Assembly (NCBI GenBank): GCA_037043015.1
Contig: CM073331.1
Span: 6,521,305-6,585,304 of the forward strand
Origin: Bryum argenteum
Taxonomy: Eukaryota > Streptophyta > Bryopsida > Bryales > Bryaceae
Reading direction: 5' to 3'
DNA: 64,000 nt
In this document: positions 30,113-39,739 of the stretch, piece after piece
How positions within the stretch are numbered: position 1 is the first letter of the stretch
Layout: each line of letters begins with the position of its first letter
Notes under the pieces: generated by a model
What the model saw: the letters and a program-made list of their open reading frames with translations, nothing else
Database searches by the model: none
What the model was told of the DNA's origin: nothing
Translations under genes and position numbers: made by a program

Positions 30113-31901
30113 CTATTCTTTGTTGTTTGGTTGGTACACACAACCGAACCTCTTGATCCGGTCCTCGTTTGTGCGATTTTTCCTTGACCACGGTGTATGG
30201 CGAGTAGTCTGCACAAAACTGATTTTACGTGTTCCTGTTAACTCCGCGGGGGTAATGCCCGTGGTGAGGTAGCGCACAATGTTGGCCCTCCAATCCTCCT
30301 CGGTTTCCCCGGGGTCCTTTTCGATCTGCATGGCTTGTACGTAGGCCTCGTTAAAAGAATCATCTATTCCTTCCGCGGTGGTGTTAGTATCCCGGGATAG
30401 GTAATCCGCCACGATGTGACGCTTCCTGGAACGTATACCACTTCGAAATCGTATTCGAGCAAAAGATCATGATCCAACGCGCCACTCTCCCTGTAACCAA
30501 AGTTTGGTTTACGAGGTACGACAAGCTGTGGTGATCAACCATGAATCGAAATTTCTTCCCGAGGAGGTAATGCCTAAACTTTTTAACAGCGTATATCATG
30601 GCCAAGGCCTCGCGTTCCGTGGTAGAGTAGTTTCGTTCTGCTTGGTTGAGGAGTCGGCTAGCGTAGGCCACGGGTTGATCGTGCTTACCGTTTATGTTTT
30701 GGGCCAACATGACTCCCACGGCAATGTTAGACGCGTCGGTATGCACGTGGAAAGGCCGGGACCAGTCCGGGGCGATGAGGATGGGTGCATTTGAGTATGC
30801 TTGCTTGATCTTCTCCAGCGCCTTTTGTGCCTCCGGTGTCCAGTCCCTCGGGTAGACGTATTTGGCGTGATTTAACGCCGTGATTGGAGCTGTTATGTGG
30901 GCAAGTTTTTCGATGTAGATCCGATTAAACTGTGCTAATCCTAGGAGTCGTTGTACACCCTTTTGATTGGTTGGCGGTGTCATATCCAAGATGTCCTTGA
31001 TCTTCTCAGGGTCGGGGAGTTTACCATGTTTACACACGATGTAGCCGGGATAACGCGAAGATGGGAACATGCACTTGTCTGCGTTGAGGCTCACCCCATT
31101 GGATCTACACGCGTTGAAAATTTGCCGGAGATGCGAGACGTGGTCTTTCATCCTACCGTAGACGGTGCCATCATCTAAGTAGATTCGGAAAAATTGTTTG
31201 AGGTATGGTCTGAAGATTAGTTCCATAACTCGTTGAAATGTCATGGGTGCATTTTTGGTCCCGAAGGGCATTCTTTCGAATTGGTAAGGTCCCCATTCCG
31301 TGGAAAAGGCCGTCTTGCCTTTGTCTTGTTCTGCCATGGCCACTTGATAGTATCCCGAAAGTCCGGTCCAGAACGAGTACATTTTCGGTCCCGCTACTTC
31401 ATCTATAATTTCCTCCATGTAGGGCAACGGATAGTGGTCCTTTTTTGTGGCTGCGTTGAGTTTTCTGAAGTCCACACAGATGCGCAATGTACCATTTTTC
31501 TTAGGAATGATGACCATGGGTGATAACCATGGTGCCGCGTCCACGGGGGATATGAACTTAGCGTGGAGCAATTTGTCGAGCTCAGTTTTGACCCGGGCAG
31601 CGTAATTCGGGTTCATCCTGTACCGCCGTTGTTGCACCGGTGTAGCACCGGGGACGAGGTCGATGGTATGCTCGGCTAGGGCATTGGGAATGCCCTTCAA
31701 GTCTTCGTGATTCCACGCGAATATGTCTCTCAGACTCATGGAACAAGGCGATGGCGGCTTGTTTAATTTCGGGCGCGTCGGTATTAATTTTGATGTATTT
31801 CGGGTCATCCATTGTTCGAGGTTAACCAACTGCACCCTTTCCTTGGCTCCGTGGGTCCATCCTGTGATGGTCTCGTGATGTAGTGCCTTTTTGCAGGACA
31901 A
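30113..31901 (-). pseudogene. Reverse transcriptase and RNase H of element B, first catalytic Asp missing
   Basis: RT motifs are in order: HTIDLVPGATPVQQRRYRMN, WLSPMVIIPKKNG, FRKLNAATKKDHYPLPYMEE, MPFGTKNAP, and YLDD (residues 241-244 of the open segment). RNase H has FHVHTDAS and STTEREALAMIYAVKKFRHY. In the motif that normally reads F-L-D-G-x-S-G-Y, this copy has FWTGLSGYYQ (about 177-186), so the first metal-binding Asp is replaced by Thr. The frame breaks at about 30412, and the conserved DYLSRD continues in another frame to 30113. The protein cannot be catalytic as written. Confidence 0.85.
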
Positions 31902-33992
31902 AGATTGACCACGACCTCCTCGTCTATCTCCGGGTAAAGTGGGCGGGGATGTCTAACTTTTCTCCTTCCTGCACCAAGGCGGCCAAGTGTATCTCGGCCA
32001 TGGGTACGAGGTCGGGATGGACATGCAACACCGAGCCTCTTGTTCGTTGGTGCGACGCCTTCGCGATCTGTTCCCGTCGATGTCCTAATTTGACTCATCT
32101 TGGCTCTCGAATTGACTGACTATCCACAGTGTATGACCACGGTTCTCCTTGGCGTTGGATGTGTATTTGGTTCTTGGTCCAATCATGAATTGCCTCCATG
32201 TCTCGTAACTGGGGTCTTCCTAATATAACCGAAACCATTGTCTTGAGGCATGTCGATTACACACAAATGTTGCGGGTGGAGACCCGTGTATTGTGATTCC
32301 GACCATGGTAAGAATTCCCGGGTGTGACAAAGTGCGTCATTAGCCATGCGCAAGATGAATCGCGGCTGCTGGGGTTTGTGGTAGTCCCGGCGCTTGTCTA
32401 ACGTGGTTACTCATTACGTTTACACTGATCCCCGTCAACGAGGACGTTGGTCGATGTCTGTCCTCCCAATTGGACATGGATCACCGCGCATCCGGGTCTA
32501 ATGTGGTGGCGTTAACCTCCACGAACTCGGGAAGTGGTTTGGCCGTGGTTATGGCGGTTTGTTGTAGGTACTTGTTGTAATTCCGGGCCGATCTGTAATA
32601 ATTTAGCTGGGGTGATCGTCACATTGGTAGTGTCGAGGATTCGTTGTAATGCGGGGTCCGTGGCACGCCCGTCCGTGGGTGCCATTTCCGGATCCTTTGC
32701 AGATCCGTTCAAGATTATGTAATCGTTGGTGGTTTTCGGGGAATGGTTTCTTGTGTTCCACCACGTGGGTCGGGGAGAGTGTTTTTGACCTTGTGGTTAC
32801 CGCGGAGGCCGAGATTGTAGAAATGCTGGCTTCCGGCCCGTGTACCTCAGTAAGTGTCACCCCTCCTCGCCTGTGACCCGTGGAGTTTGCGTTGGGAGGC
32901 CCCGTGGATGTCTTGGCCCGATTTTGTGCCCACTGCATTTTAGTACCGGGCATTGGCCGTCTATGGTCCAGGCCCCGCATTCCCAAAGAAGCGTCGTGCG
33001 CCCTGGTTGAAAAGCGTCCACATTAACCTCCTCGGGATATACCGCGGCCATGGTGTTTCTGGGGCGTCTAGGATCCTGGGTCGGGGTTGTATTTGTTGAA
33101 TACCAACACCTTCCATGGTGTGTTTTTCCACATGTCTCGCATAAGCGTAGTGCGAGCCTAGCATCTGGCGCGCGCGCGGTAGAGGTAACAGGGGGTTTGG
33201 AGTGCTTTTGTTTGTGAGCTCTCGGCTGATATCGTTGGCCGCGGAGAGGATGTCGGGCAGTGTCTTTACACCACGGATAACGATACCCTGTTGTATCCAT
33301 GGGAGTAGTCCTTTTTTAAACCACTCACACATGTATTCTTCTTCGGGTCGTTGGCTAAGTTTGTCGGCCAACTGTTTAAATCTATCGTAAAATTTGTCCA
33401 CAGGCTCATTCGTGGATTGGGTAATCGAACCAGCGCTCGGAAAACTTCCGAGCTTGTTTTTAATTTCCTAAACTTATGTAGGAAGCTGCGTTCCATGTCC
33501 TCCCAACTAGCATTGAGGTGTTCGGATTCAAGTCAATGTACCAGAGTTGATGTGATTCCCTTGGAGCGTGGTGCGAAGATATTTTGTAGGTCCGAGGCAT
33601 TAACGATGCCGTTCGTGCGGGCTATCACACTTGAACCTTCGATATGCGGTCGGGATCCCTGCACTCGTCAAACACGGGTATGGTATCTTGGGTAACTTGG
33701 CATGAGTGTCAAGGCTCCGGGTGTGTGACACATGGGTAATCCCGTGGGTACCGCTCATCGGTGCCGGTGATGGCATCCCCGAGGTGCTTGAGTCGCCGCG
33801 GCGGCGTTTCCCCTGCGGTATGGTGGCCGACCATCGCTTCACTGGCGGTTCACCCACACTCCTTGGCGTGGAAGCAATAACCTCGGGGGGCAACATTACC
33901 TTGGATGTCTCGATATTTGGTGAGCAACTCCAATTTAGCATTCGTGGCCTCATTCTCGGGCCGCTAGATCCGTCATTTGTTGCTTCATCCAT
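31902..33992 (-). pseudogene. Gag and protease region of element B, heavily frameshifted
   Basis: Fragments in all three minus frames cover the region. 33401-32961 contains FYDRFKQLADKLSQRPEEEY and FKKGLLPWIQQGIV, the gag pattern around the capsid C-terminal half. It continues to a degenerate zinc-knuckle-like CETCGKTHHGRC. Downstream pieces (32986-32603) are acidic or Thr-rich, and no intact protease motif can be read. The ends are approximate. Confidence 0.6.
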
Positions 33993-34139
33993 TGTAGTAA
34001 TTCTCTGGTCTCATCTTCATGTTGCACGATTTCTTCCATATCTCGCAACTATATTTTCCACGGCTTTTTCCGCGGCGTGTTTTTTCGGGGCATTTTCCTT
34101 CCCGCAGGCTCGTAGCCAAAGAATCTTTCTCTTTCTATC

Positions 34140-34206
34140 TCTCTCTCTTTTTTTTTTTTTTTTTTTTTTTACCTCGAGACTCCATCCCCAAAGATGGTCG
34201 CCAAAA
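34140..34206 (-). promoter_or_regulatory. Leader and candidate primer-binding site of element B
   Basis: On the minus strand TTTTGGCGACCATCTTTGGGG follows the LTR end. TGGCGACC... begins with the TGG expected of a primer site. I could not match it to a particular tRNA. A CT-rich tract and a run of about 24 T on the plus strand lie just beyond. Confidence 0.4.
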
Positions 34207-35056
34207 TGTTAGCGGGGTCACGGTATGGAGGTGTCCGAGGTACGGGGAAGGGGAAGGAGGAAGGGTCGGGAGTATGAGAAGACCGAGGGGTGGTCTTCTA
34301 CCGTGGGTACCCTGGGGACGACGGTATGCTTGGGAAGCGGCGTTGGGGATACCGTGGGTATCACAGCGAGGTTATCTCCGGGTCTAGGCGGACCATCGTA
34401 GCCGTTGACTACACTCGTAATCACTTGGTGATTGGAGCCGATCGGGGGCAACCTACACGGCCGAGGAGTGTCTTGGACCGACTGCGGCCCCGAGGGTTAC
34501 ACTCGCGCGGCGGGCGTCTCGATCGGTGTGCTCGCTCCTCGTCCCGGTCTATGGCTCGGTGTCTCGTGGCGCAACAAGGAGCCGAGGAAATGGTTACACA
34601 CAACCACGGCGTGTTTCGTCTTTCCGAGACACACTTGATCCGAGGATTGCCACGGGCCTCGGCGTACACTGGTGTTAGAGCAGAAGAATAGAAGGGAAGA
34701 GGGAGAGTTTGGTGACTAGACAGAGTAGCGTAGAATCGAGCCCGTATTGCATTGCATTAGTGAAACTGCCGAATGGCTACAAGAGGTGTTTGCGAAAAGG
34801 GAGCACTCACGGCTATCACTACTCGTGCGATACTGCGACTAGTGTTTGTGTAATTCTATCACTATTTATAATAAAACCTAATCTTGCTGCGCTGTTGTTG
34901 CCTTAACTGCTTCTGCGTCCGCGGTCTCGATCCTCGTGGCCCCTGTCTATCTGTGACACTGCACCCTCGGCCTCGAGCCCCGTGGCTGCTGTAACTCCAT
35001 GGTCTCCCCGTGGCTTGGTCTTCGGTAATGATACCCGCATGCTATGGCGGGTAACA
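34207..35056 (-). repeat. 5' LTR of element B (850 bp)
   Basis: TGTTAGCGGGGTCACGG (plus strand, 34207) to GGGTAACA (35056). It is the direct repeat of 25058-25908, and the adjoining CTCTC completes the target duplication. Confidence 0.9.
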
Positions 35057-36040
35057 CTCTCCTAGCCTAAAATAGATCAGAAAAATCTAGACCTTCGGAT
35101 CAGGCTGATAGAGAAGATTTTTCTGATCAATTTCTGATCTAGACCTTCGGGCCTCCTGCTGGCCTGTCACTCGAATGTCTGTTTCTGGCTCCCTCCTGAG
35201 AGCTTCGTTGAACGAAGACCCTATGGCTGTAAAAGCACGTGGTCGAAAACACTAAAATTAGGAAATAGATCAGAAAAATCTTCTCTGTCATCCGCACACC
35301 AAAAGCATGAACGTCCTTGTCGCCGTGAGCTTCTCCCTACCTTGCTAGACGATCGCTGCGAGCTGCAATCTGCTCGAAAACACGAGTAGGGTTTTGAAAA
35401 CCCTAAGCGGCGCTTCAGCTGCCTGTCCGTATTGCACGGAGCCCCGGACCCTGTTCAGGAGACTCCGCAAGAATGTTGTTTTGCTGAATTATTAAATGTA
35501 CGGAAGAATATGTGTCAAACTGCCACATTTTTATTTTCAACCACGAATCAAAGCTGCAGTGGGTCTCCAAAATTTCTCGAGAGCTTGAAATTCCGTTGAA
35601 GATCTAGGTTACTAGTTGCTTAGATAGTAACTTAAGCTGTATATTCTACTTATGTCTTACTCTGTCTCCAATGCTTGATGAGTCTCTCAGTTCCTAGCTT
35701 GATAATGTATTGACAGGTACCTGAAGGTTCAAATGTTGCACCAGGGAGCTGGAAGAGCGAGAGGTGGCTTGCCTTCACTGCTGCTGGGGCGTAGGTTTGA
35801 CTTGTGGGCATCTTTTCCTTGGAGCTTGTCATCCACCCCTGACGATCCGTCTTCTCGTCAATCTGAAGGTGAATTGTGTCGTTTGCACCCAAGTTTGAGC
35901 GTTTTTTGAAGTCAGCTTTGTTTCAGTTTTTGAGGAGATGTTTTTGAACGGCCGAGCTCTAAAGAGTTAGTACCACTCAATCAACCCACCTCTTCTACAA
36001 TTCAACAAATCACGAGATATTATATCATTTAAAAACTTCT
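35057..36040. other. Flanking region between element B and the OSB fragment
   Basis: No gene is established. There are two copies of AGATCAGAAAAATCT (near 35083 and 35265) and an inverted form near 35130. A plus-strand acceptor TTGACAG|GTACC near 35715 precedes a short open stretch, VPEGSNVAPGSW. This could be a diverged upstream exon of the OSB gene, but I cannot align it with the OB fold. Confidence 0.3.
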
Positions 36041-36485
36041 ATGCGTCCCTTTTGGAAAGACGTACCGACAGGGATGGAGTTTGTTGCAGAGTATTTGCAG
36101 ACGATCGATGAACTCTGGGAGTTATTTGCGGGTCCTTCTCAGTGGTGGGACAACAGGATTCATAAGGTATCAGAATGACTCTGTTTCTGGCATGCTTGGG
36201 GTCGATCGTTGTAGTTAGAAAGATGTACTCCTGGACTGGCGACTGTTAGGGGAGATTAGTAAGTATTAGTCAGGTTTTCCTATACCTGATTTTTGGGTGG
36301 TTTGTGTAGAGGAATCCGAGGTTACGTGACTTGGAACATAAGGTGACAGGGAAAGCGCCTTGGATAGATGGTTGTTTTACTCCAGAATGGGTGAAGTTCC
36401 AACCCGTGGCTCAGGTGGGATTGCAATCTTATGCTACATATACCACTAAATGTACCGAAGGCGCTGCACAGGGGAAAAGGTATTA
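36041..36485 (+). pseudogene. OSB-type organellar ssDNA-binding protein, PDF motif exons (partial)
   Basis: Two exons join in phase 0 across a GT-AG intron (36167-36309). Exon A (to 36166) encodes WKDVPTGMEFVAEYL, IDELWELF and PSQWWDNRIHK. Exon B (36310-36414) encodes RNPRLRDLEHKVTGKAPW and PEWVKFQPVAQ, followed by an open tail to a TAG at 36483-36485. The pattern LW..F..P..WWDNR..K..P...D..HK.TG.A.W is the C-terminal PDF motif of plant OSB proteins. These bind single-stranded DNA in mitochondria and plastids and restrain illegitimate recombination. The OB-fold exons expected upstream are not recognised, so this may be a broken gene or one with diverged, spliced 5' exons. It lies 0.38 kb upstream of the PPR gene on the same strand. 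Confidence 0.6.
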
Positions 36486-36861
36486 GCACGAGCATGTTAA
36501 TCTGCAATGATAAGGAAAGCAGTGCGACCTAAATCTGGGATTAGAGTCATGTTGAGGATTTGGATTGTGCCACTCTTGCTTGTGTTTCTTTGCTTTTTTA
36601 TTTGCACGTCTGGTGGGATTGCTCTTTGTGGTAGAAATGTGAAGATTGTGATGTATGCTGAGGATGCATGATTGCAACTTTTCTGTGCAGTACATCAGTT
36701 GCTTTGCATTGTTCACTTTGTGTAGTGGTGGTTTCTGCTCGAGGTTGCTCTAACGCTGAATCTGTTGATGAACTAGGCAACCCAAGGGTAACGATGGAAA
36801 ATTTGCCATCGCATGTGAAAGTGCGAGAGTGTTGGGTCAAATTGCGCAAGGTGGTAGTAAG

Positions 36862-38973
36862 ATGCCTGTGCAAACTGCGAATACCTTGAGTGAAGCGATT
36901 GTGGTTCTGATGAATCGTCTGCAACGAGGCCTGATTACAGATTCTTTTATGTATGTTGAAGTTTTGAAGCGGTGCTTGAAGCATAAAGACCTTATGGCAG
37001 CCAAGCAGGTTCACGATTGCATCATCAAAAGCAGAATGGAACAAAACGCACATGTGATGAATAACCTCGTGCATTTGTACATCGAATGTGGGAGATTGCA
37101 GGAGGCACGCTGTGTTTTTGATGCACTCGTGAAAAAGAATGGTGCTAGTTGGAATACCATGATTGCAGGTTATATGGAGCACAAGCATGCCGAGGATGCA
37201 ATGAGACTTTTTAGGGGAATGTGGCACGCAGGTGTGCGGCCAAATGCGGGTACTTATATGATCATCTTGAAGGCTTGTGCCAGTTTGTCCGCGTTGAAAT
37301 GGGGCAAAGAAGTTCATGCGTGCATTAGACATGGTGGACTTGAATCAGATGTGCGGGTGGGGACTGCCCTTCTTAGGATGTATGCAAAGTGTGGGTCCAT
37401 CAACGAGGCAAGGCGTATTTTCGATAACCTGATGAATCATGATATCATCTCCTGGACTGTGATGATTGGAGCTTATGCACAAAGTGGAAATGGCAAGGAA
37501 GCATATCAACTTATGTTACAAATGGAACAGGAAGGATTCAAACCAGATGCAATCACCTATGTGAGCATCTTGAACGCATGTGCAAGTGAGGGGTCATTGG
37601 AGTGGGTGAAGAGGGTTCATAGGCATGCCATGGATGCAGGACTCGAGTTGGACATGCGCGTGGGCACTGCACTTATTCAAATGTACGCAAAGAGTGGTAA
37701 CATTGATGATGCACGAGTGGTGTTTGACAGAATGAAGGTGCGCGATGTTGTATTATGGAATGTGATGATAGGCGCATTTGCAGAACACGGACGTGGGCGT
37801 GAAGCATATGATCTGTTTCTTCAGATGCAGAAAGAGGGCTGTAAGCCAGACGCAATCACTTATGTTAGCATCTTGAACGCATGTGCAAGTGAGGGGGCAT
37901 TGGAGTGGGTGAAGAAGATTCACAGGCATGCCTCAGATGCAGGGCTTGAGTTGGATGTTCGTGTGGGCACTGCACTTGTTCATATGTACGCAAAGAGTGG
38001 TAGCATTGATGATGCACGAGATGTGTTTGACAGAAGGAAGGTGCGCGATGTTGTATCATGGAATGCGATGATTTATGGCTTGGCACAACATGGTCTTGGG
38101 CAGGATGCTTTGGAGGTTTTCAGACGAATGACTGCACACGGTGTGAAGCCTGATAGGGTCACATTTGTAGCAGTTCTGTCAGCATGTAGTCATGCAGGCC
38201 TTGTTGATGAAGGTCGTTCTCAGTATTTGGCTATGACACAAGTTTATGACATCGAACCCGATGTGTCTCATTGTAACTGCATGGTGGATCTCCTGGGGCG
38301 GGCAGGACGCTTGATGGAAGCAAAGCTCTTCATTGATAACATGTCTGTTGAACCTGATGAAGCAACTTGGGGAGCCCTGCTTGGTGCTTGTAGAACTTAT
38401 GGTAACGTAGGATTGGGCGAACTTGTTGCGAAAGAACGTCTGAAATTGGATCCGGAAAGTGCTGTTACATATGTTCTCCTTTCCAACATCTATGCTGAAG
38501 CTGGAAAGTGGGACAGGGTATCGTGGGTGCGGACTATGATGCGCGAGAGAGGGATTCGCAAGGAGCCAGGACGTAGCTGGATCGAAGTCGATAACAAGAT
38601 TCATGAGTTTTTGGTAGCGGACTCATCTCATCCAGAATGCAAGGAGATAAATGAAAGTAAGGACAAAGTGATTGAAAAAATAAAGGCTGAAGGGTACGTT
38701 CCCGATACCCGGTTAGTGCTGAAGAACAAGAACATGAAGGACAAAGAACTTGATATTTGCTCTCACAGCGAGAAGTTGGCAATTGTGTATGGGCTGATGC
38801 ATACACCCCCTGGAAATCCTATTCGTGTATTCAAGAACCTTCGGGTGTGCACCGATTGTCATGGAGCAACTAAATTAATCTCAAAGGTGGAGGGACGGGA
38901 GATCATAGTGAGGGATGCTAATCGATTTCACCATTTCAAAGATGGCGTCTGCTCATGTGGTGATTACTGGTGA
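36862..38973 (+). CDS. PLS-DYW pentatricopeptide repeat protein (organellar C-to-U RNA editing factor)
   Basis: The protein is intronless and 703 residues long from the first in-frame ATG (36862). The frame is open back to 36772 without an ATG, so a transit peptide may lie on an upstream exon. Numbering from GTG 36829, the motifs are L (37-73), S (74-104), three P-L-S triplets (105-407), P2-L2-S2 (408-510), E1 (511-544), E2 (545-581) and DYW (582-714). The deaminase residues are intact: HSE (646-648), CTDC (674-677), CSC (708-710) and the terminal Asp-Tyr-Trp. Such proteins bind one organellar transcript and deaminate a specific cytidine in mitochondria or plastids. The repeats read MYVEVLKRC..., in the style of moss editing factors. 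The intactness suggests an active gene. The target is not known. Confidence 0.93.
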   Translation: MPVQTANTLSEAIVVLMNRLQRGLITDSFMYVEVLKRCLKHKDLMAAKQVHDCIIKSRMEQNAHVMNNLVHLYIECGRLQEARCVFDALVKKNGASWNTMIAGYMEHKHAEDAMRLFRGMWHAGVRPNAGTYMIILKACASLSALKWGKEVHACIRHGGLESDVRVGTALLRMYAKCGSINEARRIFDNLMNHDIISWTVMIGAYAQSGNGKEAYQLMLQMEQEGFKPDAITYVSILNACASEGSLEWVKRVHRHAMDAGLELDMRVGTALIQMYAKSGNIDDARVVFDRMKVRDVVLWNVMIGAFAEHGRGREAYDLFLQMQKEGCKPDAITYVSILNACASEGALEWVKKIHRHASDAGLELDVRVGTALVHMYAKSGSIDDARDVFDRRKVRDVVSWNAMIYGLAQHGLGQDALEVFRRMTAHGVKPDRVTFVAVLSACSHAGLVDEGRSQYLAMTQVYDIEPDVSHCNCMVDLLGRAGRLMEAKLFIDNMSVEPDEATWGALLGACRTYGNVGLGELVAKERLKLDPESAVTYVLLSNIYAEAGKWDRVSWVRTMMRERGIRKEPGRSWIEVDNKIHEFLVADSSHPECKEINESKDKVIEKIKAEGYVPDTRLVLKNKNMKDKELDICSHSEKLAIVYGLMHTPPGNPIRVFKNLRVCTDCHGATKLISKVEGREIIVRDANRFHHFKDGVCSCGDYW

Positions 38974-39364
38974 TGAGGTATGGTGATGGATGCAGGGGTC
39001 ATGGAAATCTGTTGCATCCTACTTGAGAGAGTGAGTCGTTAGTGTACCATGTTGCGACCATGTTTTAATGGAACGTGACTCAAGTGTGAAATTGTAGTGA
39101 TTTATACGAAGGTTGATAGTTTGCATGTCTTCTTCTGATTTTGGGATCGTTGCAGAACTTTGATGTTTAGTTTGCTGCAATGTCATTTGCAGGTCGATGG
39201 AGTCCTTCGCTGGATAATCTTTATCATGGTTTCTAAGATTGATGTTGTGGCATTTGCTCCACCTGGTGTGAAAGGAACACACAATACATTGATTTCTCCA
39301 AGGCACGTGGCCAGAATGGGCACCAGCGGAGGGATCTCCAAGGTGCCGACGACTGGAATGGCCT

Positions 39365-39622
39365 GTTCAACCCCCTGGACGAAGATTCGAGAGCCGAGAC
39401 CATTAGAATCTTGCGGAAGTGACTTATGATGCATTTGAGTTTGATGGTCATTTCCATCAGTGTGGAACATGCAAACATTCCGTCAAAATTCTTGTTCAAT
39501 CCCCTGAACGAAGATTCGAGAGCCGAGACCTTAAGAAGTTTGCAGAAGTGACTTACGATGCATTTGCTTTTGACAGTCATTTCCATCAGTGTGGAACATG
39601 CAAACATTCCGTCAGAAACTTA
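39365..39622. repeat. Tandem duplication of a 129-bp unit
   Basis: Units 39365-39493 and 39494-39622 are about 90% alike. The period is exactly 43 codons, and the plus-strand frame is open through both (HFHQCGTCKHSV occurs twice), as is the minus strand. No family is recognised. It lies in or beyond the 3' region of the PPR gene, followed by a donor-like CAG|GTACC at 39668. Confidence 0.65.
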
Positions 39623-39739
39623 TTCAAGGAAGTGGAGCTTCATGAGGCAGGAAACACGATTAAACAGGTACCAACACTTTATATTTTGCTTGTTTGTTTT
39701 ATTTCTATTCAAACCCCGCCAAGCAAGTTTTGTCTATAG

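Larger units (their letters stand above)
25058..35056 (-). mobile_element. Ty3/Gypsy LTR retrotransposon with complete ends (element B)
   Basis: Both LTRs (25058-25908 and 34207-35056) have TGTTA...TAACA ends. The whole is flanked by CTCTC at 25053-25057 and 35057-35061, a 5-bp target duplication. Genes read on the minus strand in the order gag/protease remnants, RT-RNase H, integrase and an additional ORF before the 3' LTR. The coding regions are frameshifted in several places and one RT catalytic residue is lost, so it is not autonomous. Confidence 0.93.

Noticed and set aside
36829..36861. Start of the PPR protein at GTG 36829
   Set aside because: GTG starts are not expected for a plant nuclear gene; the first in-frame ATG is 36862.
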